From positions 3,050,501 through 3,114,500 of the forward strand of contig NZ_CP051131.1 in the NCBI RefSeq assembly GCF_013378075.1: a DNA stretch of 64,000 bases, in the 5' to 3' direction. The notes under the pieces are model-generated. The model was not told the origin of the DNA. It worked only from the letters and a program-made list of their open reading frames with translations, and did not search any database. Position 1 is the stretch's first letter. The number at the start of each line of letters is the position of its first letter. Source of the DNA: Parasphingopyxis algicola. GTDB lineage: Bacteria > Pseudomonadota > Alphaproteobacteria > Sphingomonadales > Sphingomonadaceae. Below, piece after piece: positions 1-10,103 of the stretch. The translations under genes were made by a program, and so were the position numbers.

Positions 1-1463
1 CTGCGCGCGAGACCATGATGGAACTCGCCGTCGAGCAGGACGACGATGTCATGGAAGCCTATCTCGAAGGCAACGAGCCCGATGCCGATACGCTCCGCAA
101 GATGATCCGCAAGGGCACGCTCGAGCAGGCTTTCGTTCCGGTTCTCTGCGGTTCGGCGTTCAAGAACAAGGGCGTGCAGCCCCTGCTCGATGCCGTTGTC
201 GATTATCTGCCGGCGCCGACCGACGTTGCCGCCATCAAGGGCATCAAGCCGGGCCAGCGCGAAGACGAGGAGGAAATCGAGGAATCGCGCGCATCCAGCG
301 ACGAAGCGCCGTTCTCGGCCCTCGCGTTCAAGATCATGACCGATCCGTTTGTCGGTACGCTGACTTTTTGCCGCGTCTATTCCGGGCAGCTCGACCGGTC
401 CGACCAGGTGATGAACTCGGTCAAGGATTCGAAAGAGAAGATCGGCCGCATGCTGCTCATGCATGCGAACGACCGGGAAGATATCGAAACGGCCTATGCG
501 GGCGATATCGTCGCCATCGCGGGCCTCAAGAATGTCACCACGGGCGATACGCTCTGCGCGTCGAACGCGCCGATCATTCTCGAGCGGATGGAATTCCCCG
601 ATCCGGTTATCGAAGTTGCCGTCGAGCCGAAGACCAAGGCCGACCAGGAAAAGATGGGCATCGCGCTCAACCGCCTGGCCGCCGAGGATCCGAGCTTCCG
701 CGTGACGTCGGACGAAGAGTCCGGCCAGACGATCATCAAGGGGATGGGCGAGCTCCATCTCGAGATTCTCGTCGACCGCATGAAGCGCGAATTCAAGGTG
801 GACGCCAATGTCGGCGCGCCGCAGGTCGCCTATCGCGAGAGCCTCGCCAAGCCGGTCGAGCTTACCTACACCCACAAGAAGCAGTCGGGTGGTTCGGGTC
901 AGTTCGCCGAGGTCAAAGTCTCGGTCACGCCGGGCGAACGCGGTTCGGGCATCGAATTTTCGGATTCGGTCAAGGGCGGTAACGTTCCGAAGGAATATAT
1001 CCCGTCGGTCGAAAAGGGCATGCGCGAAACCGCCGAAACCGGTTCGCTCATCGGCTTCCCGATCATCGATTTCAACATCGAGCTGCTCGACGGCAAGTAT
1101 CATGACGTCGACTCTTCGGCGCTGGCGTTCGAGATTTGCGGCCGGGCCACGATGCGCGAAGTCGCGCAGAAGGCCGGCATCAAGTTGCTCGAGCCGGTGA
1201 TGAAGGTTGAGGTCGTGACACCGGAAGACTATCTGGGCGACGTGATCGGCGATTTGAACAGCCGCCGTGGTCAGGTGCAGGGCACAGACAGCCGGGGCAA
1301 CGCCCAGACGGTCGACGCCATCGTGCCCCTTGCGAATATGTTCGGCTACGTTAATGAGCTTCGCTCGTTCTCCCAAGGGCGCGCCCAGTATACGATGCAG
1401 TTCTCTCATTATGAGGAAGTGCCGCAGCAGGTAGCCGACGAAGTGAAGGCGAAGCTTGCCTGA
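1..1463 (+). CDS. fusA: Elongation factor G, 5'-truncated by window edge
   Basis: EF-G is the GTPase that translocates tRNA and mRNA on the ribosome and works with RRF in recycling. The reading frame is open from base 3, so the gene starts outside the window; the P-loop and switch regions are missing. The fragment of about 486 residues begins late in the G domain (SAFKNKGVQ, the G5 region). It continues through domain II (from about residue 97), domain III, domain IV ([19 protein letters not shown]) and domain V, ending at tga. An acidic stretch EDEEEIEES lies just before domain II. tuf follows after 48 bases, the classic str order. Identity is certain; only the N-terminus cannot be judged. 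Confidence 0.97.
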   Translation, partial: ARETMMELAVEQDDDVMEAYLEGNEPDADTLRKMIRKGTLEQAFVPVLCGSAFKNKGVQPLLDAVVDYLPAPTDVAAIKGIKPGQREDEEEIEESRASSDEAPFSALAFKIMTDPFVGTLTFCRVYSGQLDRSDQVMNSVKDSKEKIGRMLLMHANDREDIETAYAGDIVAIAGLKNVTTGDTLCASNAPIILERMEFPDPVIEVAVEPKTKADQEKMGIALNRLAAEDPSFRVTSDEESGQTIIKGMGELHLEILVDRMKREFKVDANVGAPQVAYRESLAKPVELTYTHKKQSGGSGQFAEVKVSVTPGERGSGIEFSDSVKGGNVPKEYIPSVEKGMRETAETGSLIGFPIIDFNIELLDGKYHDVDSSALAFEICGRATMREVAQKAGIKLLEPVMKVEVVTPEDYLGDVIGDLNSRRGQVQGTDSRGNAQTVDAIVPLANMFGYVNELRSFSQGRAQYTMQFSHYEEVPQQVADEVKAKLA

Positions 1464-1511
1464 GCGTGAAGTGTTGAATTTTTAAGAGACGTAAAAGACG
1501 AGGAATATACA

Positions 1512-2702
1512 ATGTCGAAGGAAAAATTTGAGCGGACCAAACCGCACTGCAACATCGGCACGATCGGCCATGTCGACCATGGTAAGACGACGCTGACGGC
1601 TGCGATTACCAAGGTTCTGTCCGAATCCGGTGGCGGTGAAGCCGTCGATTTTGCCAATATCGACAAGGCTCCGGAAGAGCGCGAGCGTGGCATCACCATT
1701 TCGACCGCGCACGTCGAATATGAAACCGAAGCGCGCCACTATGCGCATGTCGATTGCCCGGGCCACGCCGACTATGTGAAGAACATGATCACCGGTGCCG
1801 CCCAGATGGACGGCGCGATCCTCGTCGTGAACGCCGCGGACGGCCCCATGCCGCAGACCCGCGAGCACATCCTGCTCGCCCGTCAGGTCGGTGTGCCGGC
1901 GCTCGTCGTGTACATGAACAAGGTCGATCAGGTCGACGACGAAGAGCTGATCGAACTGGTCGAGCTGGAAATCCGCGAACTGCTGTCGAGCTACGAATTC
2001 CCGGGCGACGATATTCCGATCGTCAAGGGTTCGGCGCTCGCCGCTCTCGAAGGCCGCGACGACGAAATCGGCAAGAACTCGATCCTCGAGCTCATGAAGG
2101 CCGTCGACGAATATATCCCGCAGCCGGAGCGTCCGCTGGACAAGCCGTTCCTGATGCCGATCGAGGACGTGTTCTCGATCTCGGGTCGCGGTACGGTTGT
2201 TACCGGCCGTGTCGAAACGGGCATCGTCAACACGGGCGACGAAGTCGAAATCGTGGGTATCAAGGATACGTCCAAGACCACGGTTACCGGCGTCGAAATG
2301 TTCCGCAAGCTGCTCGACGAAGGCCGTGCCGGCGACAATATCGGCGCGCTGCTTCGCGGTGTCGAGCGTGACGGCGTCGAGCGCGGCCAGGTTCTGGCCA
2401 AGCCGGGCTCGATCACCCCGCACACCGAATTCTCGGCTGAAGTGTATGTGCTGTCGAAAGACGAAGGTGGCCGTCACACGCCGTTCTTCGCGAACTATCG
2501 TCCGCAGTTCTACTTCCGCACGACGGACGTCACCGGCGAGATCACGCTGCCCGAGGGCACCGAGATGGTCATGCCGGGCGACAATGTTAAGCTGGGTGTC
2601 AAGCTGATCGCTCCGATCGCCATGGACCAGGGCCTGCGCTTCGCAATCCGCGAAGGTGGCCGCACGGTCGGCGCAGGGGTTGTCGGCGACATCACTGCAT
2701 AG
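1512..2702 (+). CDS. tuf: Elongation factor Tu
   Basis: EF-Tu is the GTPase that delivers aminoacyl-tRNA to the ribosomal A site. The 396-residue length is standard. All GTPase motifs are visible: GHVDHGKT (P-loop), DCPGH (G3), NKVD (G4) and GSALAA (G5), followed by domains II and III ending GVVGDITA. The ATG is preceded by an AGACGAGGAA ribosome binding site. It lies 48 bases behind fusA and is followed by a strong intrinsic terminator, so fusA and tuf probably close the str operon. Whether a second tuf copy exists cannot be seen here. Confidence 0.99.
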   Translation: MSKEKFERTKPHCNIGTIGHVDHGKTTLTAAITKVLSESGGGEAVDFANIDKAPEERERGITISTAHVEYETEARHYAHVDCPGHADYVKNMITGAAQMDGAILVVNAADGPMPQTREHILLARQVGVPALVVYMNKVDQVDDEELIELVELEIRELLSSYEFPGDDIPIVKGSALAALEGRDDEIGKNSILELMKAVDEYIPQPERPLDKPFLMPIEDVFSISGRGTVVTGRVETGIVNTGDEVEIVGIKDTSKTTVTGVEMFRKLLDEGRAGDNIGALLRGVERDGVERGQVLAKPGSITPHTEFSAEVYVLSKDEGGRHTPFFANYRPQFYFRTTDVTGEITLPEGTEMVMPGDNVKLGVKLIAPIAMDQGLRFAIREGGRTVGAGVVGDITA

Positions 2703-2718
2703 TATAGGACGCGCAAGC

Positions 2719-2760
2719 CCGCCCGATTCCCTTCGGGGAGTCGGGCGGCTTGTTTTGTTA
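2719..2760 (+). terminator. Intrinsic terminator after tuf
   Basis: A 13-bp stem (2719-2731 with 2736-2748, one G-T wobble) closes a TTCG tetraloop and is followed by the T-rich tract TTGTTTTGTT. It lies 16 bases after the tuf stop and about 60 bases before rpsJ. It should end str transcription or attenuate read-through into the S10 operon. Confidence 0.85.
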
Positions 2761-2776
2761 CAAGTTGTTTGTTTGG

Positions 2777-2800
2777 CCCGGCTTCGGCCGGGTTTGGCTC
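2777..2800 (+). promoter_or_regulatory. Second GC hairpin in the rpsJ leader
   Basis: CCCGGC (2777-2782) pairs with GCCGGG (2787-2792) around a TTCG loop and is followed by TTTGGCTCTTTC. It sits between the tuf terminator and rpsJ. It could be a weak back-up terminator or part of an S10 leader structure. The T tract is short, so the role is uncertain. Confidence 0.45.
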
Positions 2801-2820
2801 TTTCGCATCGGTAGTTGGAC

Positions 2821-3132
2821 ATGGAAACGCAGAATATTCGTATTCGTCTGAAGGCATTCGATCATCGCGTGCTCGATCAGGCAACCGGCGACATCGCCGA
2901 TACGGCCCGTCGCACCGGCGCGCTCATTCGCGGACCCATTCCGATGCCCACGCGAATTGAAAAATTCACGGTGAACCGCGGCCCGCATGTCGACAAGAAG
3001 TCGCGCGAGCAGTTCGAGGTTCGGACGTACAAAAGGCTGCTCGACATCGTGCAGCCGACACCGCAGACGGTCGATGCGCTGATGAAGCTCGATCTGGCCG
3101 CCGGTGTCGATGTAGAGATTAAATTGGCCTAG
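2821..3132 (+). CDS. rpsJ: 30S ribosomal protein S10
   Basis: S10 is a 30S head protein and also the NusE partner in antitermination. The 103-residue length and the sequence ([13 protein letters not shown] near the start, [39 protein letters not shown] at the end) fit the family exactly. ATG at 2821 is chosen over an in-frame TTG at 2815 because it gives the usual N-terminus. It opens the S10 operon but is separated from rplC by an unusually large 247-base gap carrying a palindromic repeat. Confidence 0.97.
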   Translation: METQNIRIRLKAFDHRVLDQATGDIADTARRTGALIRGPIPMPTRIEKFTVNRGPHVDKKSREQFEVRTYKRLLDIVQPTPQTVDALMKLDLAAGVDVEIKLA

Positions 3133-3209
3133 TGCTCGGGCGAAGGCCGGAGTCAAGGGCGGCAAAACGAGCCGCTTGAAGCTCTAGGCTCCGGCCTTCG
3201 CCGGAGCAC
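3132..3209. repeat. Palindromic intergenic repeat between rpsJ and rplC
   Basis: Two 21-base arms (3132-3152 and 3189-3209) are inverted copies with one mismatch. They are separated by 36 bases that contain a further nested stem (TCAAG...CTTGA). The left arm begins on the last base of the rpsJ stop codon. The core GGCGAAGGCCGG resembles REP-like palindromes of sphingomonads. No T tract follows, so it is not a simple terminator. Confidence 0.8.
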
Positions 3210-3379
3210 CGAAACTTGGATACCGCACGGTTTTGTCCGTGGTCTGCGTCCTCCGTCTTGTCTCGCGGCTCGAATTGCCGCGCAGCATTTACCCCGGACG
3301 GGGAACGCAGAAAATTGTTGGTGAGTGAATATGCCCGCGGCATGTGTGCGGCGGGCCTCTGTCGAGGAGACGTACAGTG
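3210..3379 (+). promoter_or_regulatory. Untranslated leader of rplC with two hairpins
   Basis: No gene is visible in this stretch. It holds a CGCGGC/GCCGCG hairpin around 3275-3293 and a GCCCGC/GCGGGC hairpin just before the GAGGAG ribosome binding site at 3364-3369. Because rpsJ and rplC are normally almost adjacent, this may be a leader for a separately controlled rplC-adk unit. I see no confident -35/-10 pair. Confidence 0.35.
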
Positions 3380-4231
3380 ATGCGCAGTGGCGTTATCGCG
3401 AAGAAAATGGGAATGACGCGCCTGTTCCAGGCGGACGGTCGGCATGTGCCGGTTACCGTCCTGCAGTTGGATAACTGTCAGGTTGTGTCGGTCCGGGAAG
3501 CGGAACGCGACGGTTATACCGCCGTGCAGCTGGGCGCGGGTAGCGCCAAGGCGAAGAATGTTTCGAAGCCGGTCCGTGGCCATTACGCGAAAAGTGAAGT
3601 CGAGCCCAAGGCTCGCCTTGCCGAGTTCCGGGTCGACGAGGAAGCGCTGCTTCCGGTCGGCGCGACGCTGACCGCCGACCATTTCGTCGCCGGCCAGATC
3701 GTCGACGTGACGGGCCAGACGCAGGGCAAGGGCTTTGCCGGCGCCATGAAGCGGCACGGTTTCGGCGGTCTGCGCGCGACGCACGGCGTCTCGATCTCTC
3801 ACCGCTCGCACGGTTCGACGGGTAACCGCCAGGATCCGGGCAAGGTGTTCAAGAACAAGAAGATGGCCGGCCATATGGGCGACCGTCAGCGCACCCAGCA
3901 GAATCTGGAAATCGTCCGCACCGATGCGGCGCGCGGCCTGATCTTCATCAAGGGATCGGTTCCGGGTCACAAGGGTGCATGGCTCATCGTCAACGACGCG
4001 GTGAAAGTGCCGCTGCATGAAGATGCGCCGATCCCGGGCGGCCTGCGCCGCAACGCCGATGAAACGGCGACCGAGGACGCGCCGGCCGGCATGATCGAGG
4101 AAGGCGCCGTTCAGGAAGTCGACACGGGTCCGACCGACGCCGAGATCGAAGCCGCAGCGGCTGAAACCGAAACGCCGGCCGAAGAGCCGAAGGGCGACGA
4201 CGCCGGCAGCGGCGAAGAGAAGGAGGGCTAA
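3380..4231 (+). CDS. rplC: 50S ribosomal protein L3, acidic C-terminal extension
   Basis: L3 is an early-assembly 50S protein near the peptidyl transferase centre. The body shows [16 protein letters not shown] at the start and the L3 signature around [19 protein letters not shown]. At 283 residues it is about 60-70 longer than E. coli L3. The excess is an Ala/Glu-rich tail ending [15 protein letters not shown] at 3380 is chosen, with GAGGAG 10 bases upstream; GTG at 3377 is possible, while longer in-frame starts run into the leader. rplD follows after 3 bases. Confidence 0.96.
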   Translation: MRSGVIAKKMGMTRLFQADGRHVPVTVLQLDNCQVVSVREAERDGYTAVQLGAGSAKAKNVSKPVRGHYAKSEVEPKARLAEFRVDEEALLPVGATLTADHFVAGQIVDVTGQTQGKGFAGAMKRHGFGGLRATHGVSISHRSHGSTGNRQDPGKVFKNKKMAGHMGDRQRTQQNLEIVRTDAARGLIFIKGSVPGHKGAWLIVNDAVKVPLHEDAPIPGGLRRNADETATEDAPAGMIEEGAVQEVDTGPTDAEIEAAAAETETPAEEPKGDDAGSGEEKEG

Positions 4232-4234
4232 GCC

Positions 4235-4861
4235 ATGAAGCTCAAGGTCAAAACCCTCGACGCCAAAGCCAAGGGCGATATCGATCTCAAGGACGAGATT
4301 TTCGGTCTCGATCCGCGTGCCGACATCCTGCACCGGGTGGTCAACTGGCAGCTCGAAAAGCGCCGGCCGACGGCCCGCGCCGCGCAGGAGCGTTCGGACG
4401 TCAATCGCACCGGCAAGAAATACGGCAAGCAGAAGGGCGGCGGCACGGCCCGTCACGGCTCGCGCCGCGCTCCGATCTTCATCGGCGGCGGCAAGGCCCA
4501 TGGCCCGCGCAAGCGCGATTTCAATCCGTCGCTGAACAAGAAGGTTCGCGCGCTCGGGCTGAAGATGGCGCTGTCGTCGAAAGCCAAGAATGACAGTCTG
4601 ATCGTCATCGAGAATATCGATCTCAAGGATGTGAAGACCAAGGCGCTCAAGGGCCATTTCGACAAGCTCGGTCTGGGCAAGTCGGCGCTGGTTATCGATG
4701 GCGAGGCCGTGAACGACAATTTCCGCAAGGCTTCGGCCAATATCGTCGGCGTCGATGTGATGCCCGCGATCGGCGCGAATGTTTACGATATCCTCAACCA
4801 TGAAACGCTGGTTCTGACCCGCGCCGCGGTCGAACAGCTGGAGGCGCGCTTCAATGGCTAA
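4235..4861 (+). CDS. rplD: 50S ribosomal protein L4
   Basis: L4 lines the peptide exit tunnel and in some bacteria represses its own S10 operon. The 208-residue length is normal. The tunnel loop is visible as [16 protein letters not shown] followed by [15 protein letters not shown], and the C-terminal globular part ends with [17 protein letters not shown]. It overlaps rplW by 8 bases, which suggests translational coupling. Whether autoregulation exists here cannot be judged from the leader. Confidence 0.97.
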   Translation: MKLKVKTLDAKAKGDIDLKDEIFGLDPRADILHRVVNWQLEKRRPTARAAQERSDVNRTGKKYGKQKGGGTARHGSRRAPIFIGGGKAHGPRKRDFNPSLNKKVRALGLKMALSSKAKNDSLIVIENIDLKDVKTKALKGHFDKLGLGKSALVIDGEAVNDNFRKASANIVGVDVMPAIGANVYDILNHETLVLTRAAVEQLEARFNG

Positions 4862-5168
4862 GAAGAAAACCGAAGCGGTCGCTCTTGAGCATTATGACGT
4901 GATCAAGGGTCCGCACATCACCGAAAAATCCACTCTGCTCAGCGAGAACAACGCGGTTGTTTTCCAGGTCAGCAAGGACGCCACCAAGCCGGCCATCAAG
5001 GCGGCGGTGGAAGCGCTGTTCGACGTTCGGGTAACGAAGGTCAACACGCTGATCCAGAAGGGCAAATCGAAGCGCTGGCGGGGTCTTCCCTATCGGCGCA
5101 CCGACCTCAAAAAGGCGGTCGTCACCCTCGCGGACGGCGACTCCATTGACGTGACGACGGGGATCTAA
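4854..5168 (+). CDS. rplW: 50S ribosomal protein L23
   Basis: L23 sits at the tunnel exit and docks trigger factor and SRP. The 104 residues show the family signature [20 protein letters not shown] and the C-terminal [21 protein letters not shown]. The start lies inside the last codons of rplD. rplB begins 3 bases after its stop. Confidence 0.96.
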   Translation: MAKKKTEAVALEHYDVIKGPHITEKSTLLSENNAVVFQVSKDATKPAIKAAVEALFDVRVTKVNTLIQKGKSKRWRGLPYRRTDLKKAVVTLADGDSIDVTTGI

Positions 5169-5171
5169 GCG

Positions 5172-6011
5172 ATGGCACTCAAATCAGCCAAACCGACGAG
5201 CCCTGGCCGGCGCCATCTCGTCATCGTCGACAAGTCCGGCCTCTATAAGGGCGGTCCCGTCAAGGCGCTCGTCGAAGGCAAGCGCAAGACCGGCGGCCGC
5301 AACAATATGGGCCATGTCACCTCGCGCGGCATCGGCGGCGGTCACAAGCAGAAGTACCGCAAGGTCGACTTCAAGCGCCGCAAATGGGACGTGGAAGCGA
5401 CGGTGGAGCGGATCGAATATGATCCGAACCGGTCGGCGTTCATCGCGCTCGTCAAATATAGCGATGGCGAACTCGCCTATATTCTCGCGCCGCAGCGGCT
5501 CGATGTGGGCGACACGGTCGTCGCCGGCGAAAAGGTCGATACCAAGCCCGGTAACGCCATGCTGCTCGGCCAGATGCCGGTCGGCACGATCTGCCACAAT
5601 ATCGAGATGCGTCCGGGCAAGGGTGGCCAGATCGCCCGCGCCGCCGGCACCTATGTGCAGCTCGTCGGCCGCGATCGCGGCATGGTGATGGTTCGCCTGA
5701 AGTCTGGCGAGCAGCGTTACATCCCGGCCGATTGCATGGGTACGGTCGGTGCCGTGTCGAACCCGGACAACGCCAACACCTATTTCGCCAAGGCCGGTCG
5801 CAACCGCTGGCGCGGCAAGAAGCCGCTTACCCGCGGCGTCGCGAAGAACCCGGTCGATCACCCGCATGGTGGTGGTGAAGGCAAGACTTCGGGCGGCCGC
5901 CATCCGGTGTCGCCCACGGGCAAGCCGACCAAGGGCGCCCGTACCCGTAACCCCAAGGCTGCCTCGAACAAGATGATCATCCGTTCGCGGCACAAGAAGA
6001 AGAAGAGGTAG
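5172..6011 (+). CDS. rplB: 50S ribosomal protein L2
   Basis: L2 is a primary 23S rRNA binder needed for subunit joining and peptidyl transfer. At 279 residues it has standard length. The conserved C-terminal segment [20 protein letters not shown] carries the functionally important histidine, and the protein ends in a basic RSRHKKKKR tail. It sits between rplW and rpsS with spacings of 3 and 2 bases. Confidence 0.98.
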   Translation: MALKSAKPTSPGRRHLVIVDKSGLYKGGPVKALVEGKRKTGGRNNMGHVTSRGIGGGHKQKYRKVDFKRRKWDVEATVERIEYDPNRSAFIALVKYSDGELAYILAPQRLDVGDTVVAGEKVDTKPGNAMLLGQMPVGTICHNIEMRPGKGGQIARAAGTYVQLVGRDRGMVMVRLKSGEQRYIPADCMGTVGAVSNPDNANTYFAKAGRNRWRGKKPLTRGVAKNPVDHPHGGGEGKTSGGRHPVSPTGKPTKGARTRNPKAASNKMIIRSRHKKKKR

Positions 6012-6013
6012 TC

Positions 6014-6286
6014 ATGGCCCGGTCCGTATGGAAAGGTCCGTTCGTAGACCTTCATCTCCTGAAGAAAGCCGAAACGGCGCAGGACGAAAATTCGAACAAA
6101 CCGATCAAGACCTGGTCGCGCCGTTCGACGATCCTGCCGCAGTTCGTCGGCCTGACCTTCAACGTTTACAACGGCCGCAAGTTCGTGCCGGTTTCGGTTA
6201 ACGAGGACATGGTCGGGCACAAGCTCGGCGAGTTCGCGCCGACCCGTTACTTCCCCGGCCATATGGCCGACAGGAAGGGGCGCTAG
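6014..6286 (+). CDS. rpsS: 30S ribosomal protein S19
   Basis: S19 lies in the 30S head, binds 16S rRNA and pairs with S13 near the A-site finger. The 90 residues contain [17 protein letters not shown], then [21 protein letters not shown], and [12 protein letters not shown] near the C-terminus, all family hallmarks. It is closely packed between rplB and rplV, two bases from each. Confidence 0.96.
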   Translation: MARSVWKGPFVDLHLLKKAETAQDENSNKPIKTWSRRSTILPQFVGLTFNVYNGRKFVPVSVNEDMVGHKLGEFAPTRYFPGHMADRKGR

Positions 6287-6288
6287 TC

Positions 6289-6666
6289 ATGGGCAAGCAG
6301 GCTAATCCCCGTCGCGTCGAGGAAAACGAGGCATTTGCCGTCGGCAGTTCGATCCGCGGTTCGGCGCAGAAGCTCAATCTCGTCGCCGGTCTGATCCGCG
6401 GCAAGAAGGCCGAGGAGGCGCTCAACGCGTTGAGCTTCTCCAAGCGCGCCATGGCGGTCGACGTGAAAAAGGTTCTGCAGTCGGCGATCGCCAATGCGGA
6501 GAATAACCACAATCTCGACATCGACGCGCTGGTCGTCAGCGAGGCGAGTGTCGGCAAGGCGCTGACGATGAAGCGCTGGCGCGCCCGCGCCCGTGGCCGT
6601 TCGGCCCGGATCGTCAAGCCGTTCAGCCGCATCCGCATTGTCGTTCGTGAAGAGGAAGACGCGTAA
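6289..6666 (+). CDS. rplV: 50S ribosomal protein L22
   Basis: L22 contributes the beta-hairpin that narrows the exit tunnel. The 125 residues show [21 protein letters not shown] near the start and the tunnel hairpin [20 protein letters not shown]. The stop overlaps the rpsC start by one base in the form TAATG. The C-terminus is acidic (REEEDA), a mild extension compared with E. coli. Confidence 0.96.
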   Translation: MGKQANPRRVEENEAFAVGSSIRGSAQKLNLVAGLIRGKKAEEALNALSFSKRAMAVDVKKVLQSAIANAENNHNLDIDALVVSEASVGKALTMKRWRARARGRSARIVKPFSRIRIVVREEEDA

Positions 6667-7364
6667 TGGGTCATAAATCCAACCCGATAGGCATGCGCCT
6701 CCAGATCAACCGGACCTGGGACAGCCGCTGGTACGCCGAGGGCCATGAATATGGCCGGCTGCTGATGGAGGATCTCAAGATCCGCAAATACATCATGGAA
6801 ACCGTACCGCAGGCCGCGATCTCCAAGGTCGTGATCGAGCGTCCGGCGAAGCTGTGCCGCGTGTCGGTCTATGCCGCACGCCCCGGCGTGATCATCGGCA
6901 AGAAGGGCGCGGACATCGAGAAGCTCAGGAAGAAGCTCGGCGAGATGACGGACAGCGACGTGTCGTTGAACATCGTCGAGATCCGCAAGCCCGAAGTCGA
7001 TGCCCGCCTGGTCGCCCAGTCGGTCGCCGATCAGCTTGAGCGCCGGATCGCGTTCCGTCGCGCCATGAAGCGCGCCGTTCAGTCGGCGCTGCGGCTCGGT
7101 GCGGAAGGCATCAAGATCACTTGCGGTGGCCGTCTCGGCGGCGCGGAAATCGCGCGCACCGAATGGTATCGCGAAGGCCGGGTGCCGTTGCACACGCTGC
7201 GCGCCAATGTCGATTATGCCGAGGTTTCGGCCCACACCGCCTATGGCGTGTGCGGCGTGAAATGCTGGATCTTCAAGGGCGAAATCATGGCCCATGATCC
7301 CACGGCCCAGGACCGGCTGATGGTCGAAGCGCAGACTTCGGGCGTTCGCCCGGCGCAGCGCTAA
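6666..7364 (+). CDS. rpsC: 30S ribosomal protein S3
   Basis: S3 forms the mRNA entry site and has helicase activity together with S4 and S5. The 232 residues contain the KH-domain motif [18 protein letters not shown] (about residues 75-92) and the C-terminal motif [17 protein letters not shown]. Its start overlaps the rplV stop. rplP follows after 25 bases with a GAGGAAGG ribosome binding site. Confidence 0.97.
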   Translation: MGHKSNPIGMRLQINRTWDSRWYAEGHEYGRLLMEDLKIRKYIMETVPQAAISKVVIERPAKLCRVSVYAARPGVIIGKKGADIEKLRKKLGEMTDSDVSLNIVEIRKPEVDARLVAQSVADQLERRIAFRRAMKRAVQSALRLGAEGIKITCGGRLGGAEIARTEWYREGRVPLHTLRANVDYAEVSAHTAYGVCGVKCWIFKGEIMAHDPTAQDRLMVEAQTSGVRPAQR

Positions 7365-7389
7365 GAGTTTTTGAGGAAGGTACGGCACG

Positions 7390-7812
7390 ATGCTGCAACC
7401 CAAACGCACGAAGTTCCGCAAGGCCTTCAAGGGCCGGATCAAGGGCAACGCCCCTGGCGGTACGGATCTCAATTTCGGTTCCTTCGGCCTGAAGGCCCTC
7501 GAGCCGGAACGGATCACCGCGCGCCAGATCGAGGCCGCCCGTCGGGCGATCACGCGTCATATCCGCCGTCAGGGCCGGTTGTGGATCCGCGTCTTCCCGG
7601 ACGTGCCGGTCTCGAAAAAGCCGGCCGAAGTCCGCCAGGGCAAGGGCAAGGGTTCCCCCGAATACTGGGCCGCCCGCGTCAAGCCCGGCCGGATTCTGTT
7701 TGAACTGGACGGCGTTCCCGGTCCGCTCGCGCGCACGGCGTTCGAGCGCGCGGCCGAGAAGCTGCCGATCAAGACCAAGGTGGTCGCCCGCCTTGGCGAG
7801 TCGATTTACTAG
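7390..7812 (+). CDS. rplP: 50S ribosomal protein L16
   Basis: L16 organises the A-site side of the 50S subunit. The 140 residues start [16 protein letters not shown] and carry the signature [20 protein letters not shown] and [22 protein letters not shown] at 7390 is supported by GAGGAAGG about 10 bases upstream. Length and sequence are typical. Confidence 0.97.
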   Translation: MLQPKRTKFRKAFKGRIKGNAPGGTDLNFGSFGLKALEPERITARQIEAARRAITRHIRRQGRLWIRVFPDVPVSKKPAEVRQGKGKGSPEYWAARVKPGRILFELDGVPGPLARTAFERAAEKLPIKTKVVARLGESIY

Positions 7813-7824
7813 GAGGCACGAGCG

Positions 7825-8037
7825 ATGGCACGGCCAATCGAAGACCTTCGGGTCAAGAATGACGACGAGCTGGCGGCGGATCTTGCCGACCTGAAGCGCG
7901 AGCAGTTCAACCTGCGCTTCCAGTCGGCGACCAACCAGCTCGAAAACCCGGCCCGGGTCACCGAGGTCCGGCGGACGATCGCCCGTATCAAGACGCTGCA
8001 GAGCGAACGCGCTCGCGCGGCCGCCGAACAGGCTTAA
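7825..8037 (+). CDS. rpmC: 50S ribosomal protein L29
   Basis: L29 is a small 50S protein near the tunnel exit next to L23. The 70-residue protein shows [19 protein letters not shown] and the second helix [15 protein letters not shown], which form the two-helix hairpin of the family. AGGAGG precedes the ATG. It lies between rplP and rpsQ. Confidence 0.94.
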   Translation: MARPIEDLRVKNDDELAADLADLKREQFNLRFQSATNQLENPARVTEVRRTIARIKTLQSERARAAAEQA

Positions 8038-8049
8038 GGAGTTATTGCA

Positions 8050-8403
8050 ATGCCCAAGCGCGTGCTGACCGGGATGGTGGTGTCGGACAAGACCGACAAG
8101 ACGATCGTCGTGAAAGTCGAACGGAAGGTGAAACACCCTCTGTACGGCAAGATCATCCGGCGTTCGAAAAAGTATCACGCCCATGACGAGAAGAATGAAT
8201 TCGCCATCGGTGAAACGGTGCGGATCGAGGAAACGAAGCCGATTTCGAAGCTCAAGACCTGGAAGGTTCTTGACCGCGTCGATGTGAGCAGCGCGCCGAA
8301 GCATGTCGAGAAGATCGACATCGCCGAGACCGATGCCGTCGATCTGGAAGCGGCCCGCGAGCCGGAAGCCAAGGCAGAGCCGGAAGCCAAGGCCGAGGCG
8401 TAG
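8050..8403 (+). CDS. rpsQ: 30S ribosomal protein S17 with repetitive C-terminal tail
   Basis: S17 is an early-assembly 16S rRNA binder with an OB fold. The body [18 protein letters not shown] and [20 protein letters not shown] is typical. At 117 residues it is some 30 longer than usual. The extra part is an Ala/Glu/Lys tail in which EPEAKA is repeated in tandem, also visible as a DNA direct repeat near 8359-8398. AAGGAG sits before the ATG. Confidence 0.95.
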   Translation: MPKRVLTGMVVSDKTDKTIVVKVERKVKHPLYGKIIRRSKKYHAHDEKNEFAIGETVRIEETKPISKLKTWKVLDRVDVSSAPKHVEKIDIAETDAVDLEAAREPEAKAEPEAKAEA

Positions 8404-8456
8404 ATTTTTAGAGGTTTTCCCGCGGGAGCGGGGAGCGAGGAAGAAGGAACGGATCG

Positions 8457-8825
8457 ATGATCCAGATGCAGTCAGTTCTCGACGTCGCCGATAACAGCGG
8501 CGCCAAGCGCGTCCAGTGCATCAAGGTGCTGGGCGGCTCGAAGCGCCGTACCGCGACCGTGGGCGACATTATCGTCGTCTCGATCAAGGAAGCGGCGCCG
8601 CGCGGCAAGGTCAAGAAGGGCGACGTTCATCGCGCCGTGATCGTGCGCACCCGCAAGGATGTGAAGCGCGCCGACGGCTCGACGATCCGCTTCGACAGCA
8701 ATGCCGCCGTGCTCGTGAACGCCAACAAGGAGCCGATCGGTACGCGTATCTTCGGCCCGGTCGTTCGCGAACTGCGCGCCGCGCGTCACATGAAAATCGT
8801 CAGCCTGGCACCGGAGGTTCTCTAG
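8457..8825 (+). CDS. rplN: 50S ribosomal protein L14
   Basis: L14 lies at the subunit interface and contacts 16S rRNA helix 14. The 122 residues include [20 protein letters not shown], then [19 protein letters not shown], ending in [25 protein letters not shown] 53-base spacer without a gene separates it from rpsQ. AAGGAA stands upstream of the ATG. rplX starts 2 bases after its stop. Confidence 0.97.
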   Translation: MIQMQSVLDVADNSGAKRVQCIKVLGGSKRRTATVGDIIVVSIKEAAPRGKVKKGDVHRAVIVRTRKDVKRADGSTIRFDSNAAVLVNANKEPIGTRIFGPVVRELRAARHMKIVSLAPEVL

Positions 8826-8827
8826 TC

Positions 8828-9148
8828 ATGGCAGCCAAGATCAAGAAGGGCGACAAGGTCGTCATCCTGGCCGGCAAGAATAAGGGCCAGCACGGAACGG
8901 TAACCAGGGTCATGCCCAAGGCGGACAAGGTTGTCGTGGAAGGCGTGAATATCGCCGTGCGTCACCGCAAGCCTAGCCAGCAGAACCCGCAAGGCGGCAT
9001 CGAACGCAGCGAAGCCCCGCTGCACGTTTCGAACGTCGCGCTCGAGGATCCGAAGACCGGCAAGCCGACCCGGGTCCGCATGGAAACGAACAAGGATGGC
9101 AAGAAGGTTCGCGTTGCCGCGCGTTCCGGGGAGACTATCGATGGCTGA
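8828..9148 (+). CDS. rplX: 50S ribosomal protein L24
   Basis: L24 initiates 50S assembly and lies near the tunnel exit. The 106 residues begin [20 protein letters not shown], a KOW motif, followed by [15 protein letters not shown] and [14 protein letters not shown]. The frame stays open further upstream inside rplN, but ATG at 8828 gives the family N-terminus. The 3' end overlaps rplE by 8 bases. Confidence 0.96.
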   Translation: MAAKIKKGDKVVILAGKNKGQHGTVTRVMPKADKVVVEGVNIAVRHRKPSQQNPQGGIERSEAPLHVSNVALEDPKTGKPTRVRMETNKDGKKVRVAARSGETIDG

Positions 9149-9749
9149 TTATACGCCACGTATGCGCACCGAATACAAGGACCGCATCGTCAAGGCGATG
9201 ACGGAGAAATTCGGCTACAAGAATCACATGCAGGTCCCGCGCCTGGAGAAGATCGTCATCAATATGGGTGTCGGCAAGGCGGTGGACGACAAGAAGCGCG
9301 TCCAGAAGGCGGCTGAAGAGATGGAGAAGATCGCCGGCCAGAAGCCCGTGATCACGCTCGCCAAACAGTCGATCGCCGGCTTCAAGCTGCGCGAAGGCAT
9401 GCCGATCGGCTGCAAGGTCACGCTGCGCGGCGACCGGATGTTCGAATTTGTCGACCGGCTAACGACGATCGCGATGCCGCGCATTCGAGATTTCCGGGGC
9501 CTCAACCCGAAGAGCTTCGACGGGCGCGGCAATTTCGCGATGGGCCTCAAGGAGCAGATGGTGTTCCCCGAGATCAAATATGACGATGTCGACGAAGTGC
9601 GCGGCATGGACGTGATCGTCACGACCACGGCCACGACCGACGAAGAGGCACGCGAACTGCTGCGGCTGTTCAACTTCCCCTTCCCGCCGGAAGAAACCTC
9701 CGAGGACGACGGCGAAACCGATAACGAAAAGCAGAAGGAAGCGGCGTAA
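9141..9749 (+). CDS. rplE: 50S ribosomal protein L5, acidic C-terminus
   Basis: L5 binds 5S rRNA and forms bridge B1b with S13. The 202 residues start [17 protein letters not shown] and carry [25 protein letters not shown] and [10 protein letters not shown]. The last 20 or so residues ([18 protein letters not shown]) are an acidic extension beyond the roughly 180-residue family length. ATG at 9141 lies within the last codons of rplX; an upstream ATG at 9096 gives a non-conserved leader and is rejected. Confidence 0.96.
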   Translation: MADYTPRMRTEYKDRIVKAMTEKFGYKNHMQVPRLEKIVINMGVGKAVDDKKRVQKAAEEMEKIAGQKPVITLAKQSIAGFKLREGMPIGCKVTLRGDRMFEFVDRLTTIAMPRIRDFRGLNPKSFDGRGNFAMGLKEQMVFPEIKYDDVDEVRGMDVIVTTTATTDEEARELLRLFNFPFPPEETSEDDGETDNEKQKEAA

Positions 9750-9787
9750 GCCCTCCCTTCTCGCAACAAGGAGCGAGAACTTAAGTC

Positions 9788-10093
9788 ATGGCGAAACTGA
9801 GTTCCATCGAACGGAATGAAAAGCGCAAGCGTATGGCCAAGAAATATGCGGCCAAATACGCCAAGCTGAAGGCACAGGCGAACGACAAGTCGCTCGACGA
9901 TAGCGAGCGTCTGATGGCGCGCCTCAAAATGGCGGAAATTCCGCGCAACGCGAACCCGACCCGTATCCGCAACCGGTGCGAGCTGTCCGGGCGTCCGCGC
10001 GGCTATTACCGCAAGTTCAAACTCTCGCGCATCGCGCTCCGCGATCTGGCCAACAAGGGCCTGATTCCCGGTGTGACGAAGTCGAGCTGGTAG
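9788..10093 (+). CDS. rpsN: 30S ribosomal protein S14 (long, zinc-free type)
   Basis: S14 completes the 30S head. The 101-residue form lacks the CxxC pairs of the short zinc type and shows [19 protein letters not shown] followed by [17 protein letters not shown] and the end [11 protein letters not shown]. It is preceded by a 38-base spacer with the ribosome binding site AAGGAGCGAG. rpsH follows after 10 bases. Confidence 0.97.
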   Translation: MAKLSSIERNEKRKRMAKKYAAKYAKLKAQANDKSLDDSERLMARLKMAEIPRNANPTRIRNRCELSGRPRGYYRKFKLSRIALRDLANKGLIPGVTKSSW

Positions 10094-10103
10094 GGGTAAC
10101 GAT

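Noticed and set aside
1482-2822. 446-residue open frame antisense to tuf
   Set aside because: Arises from codon bias of the GC-rich tuf gene; its sequence is typical antisense low-information protein, and tuf is certain.
3344-3379. Upstream extension of rplC
   Set aside because: The added residues ([11 protein letters not shown]) are not conserved and cover the ribosome binding site and a hairpin.
3119-4801. 560-residue open frame on the minus strand across rplC and rplD
   Set aside because: Mirror frame of two certain ribosomal protein genes; no ribosome binding site or motif.
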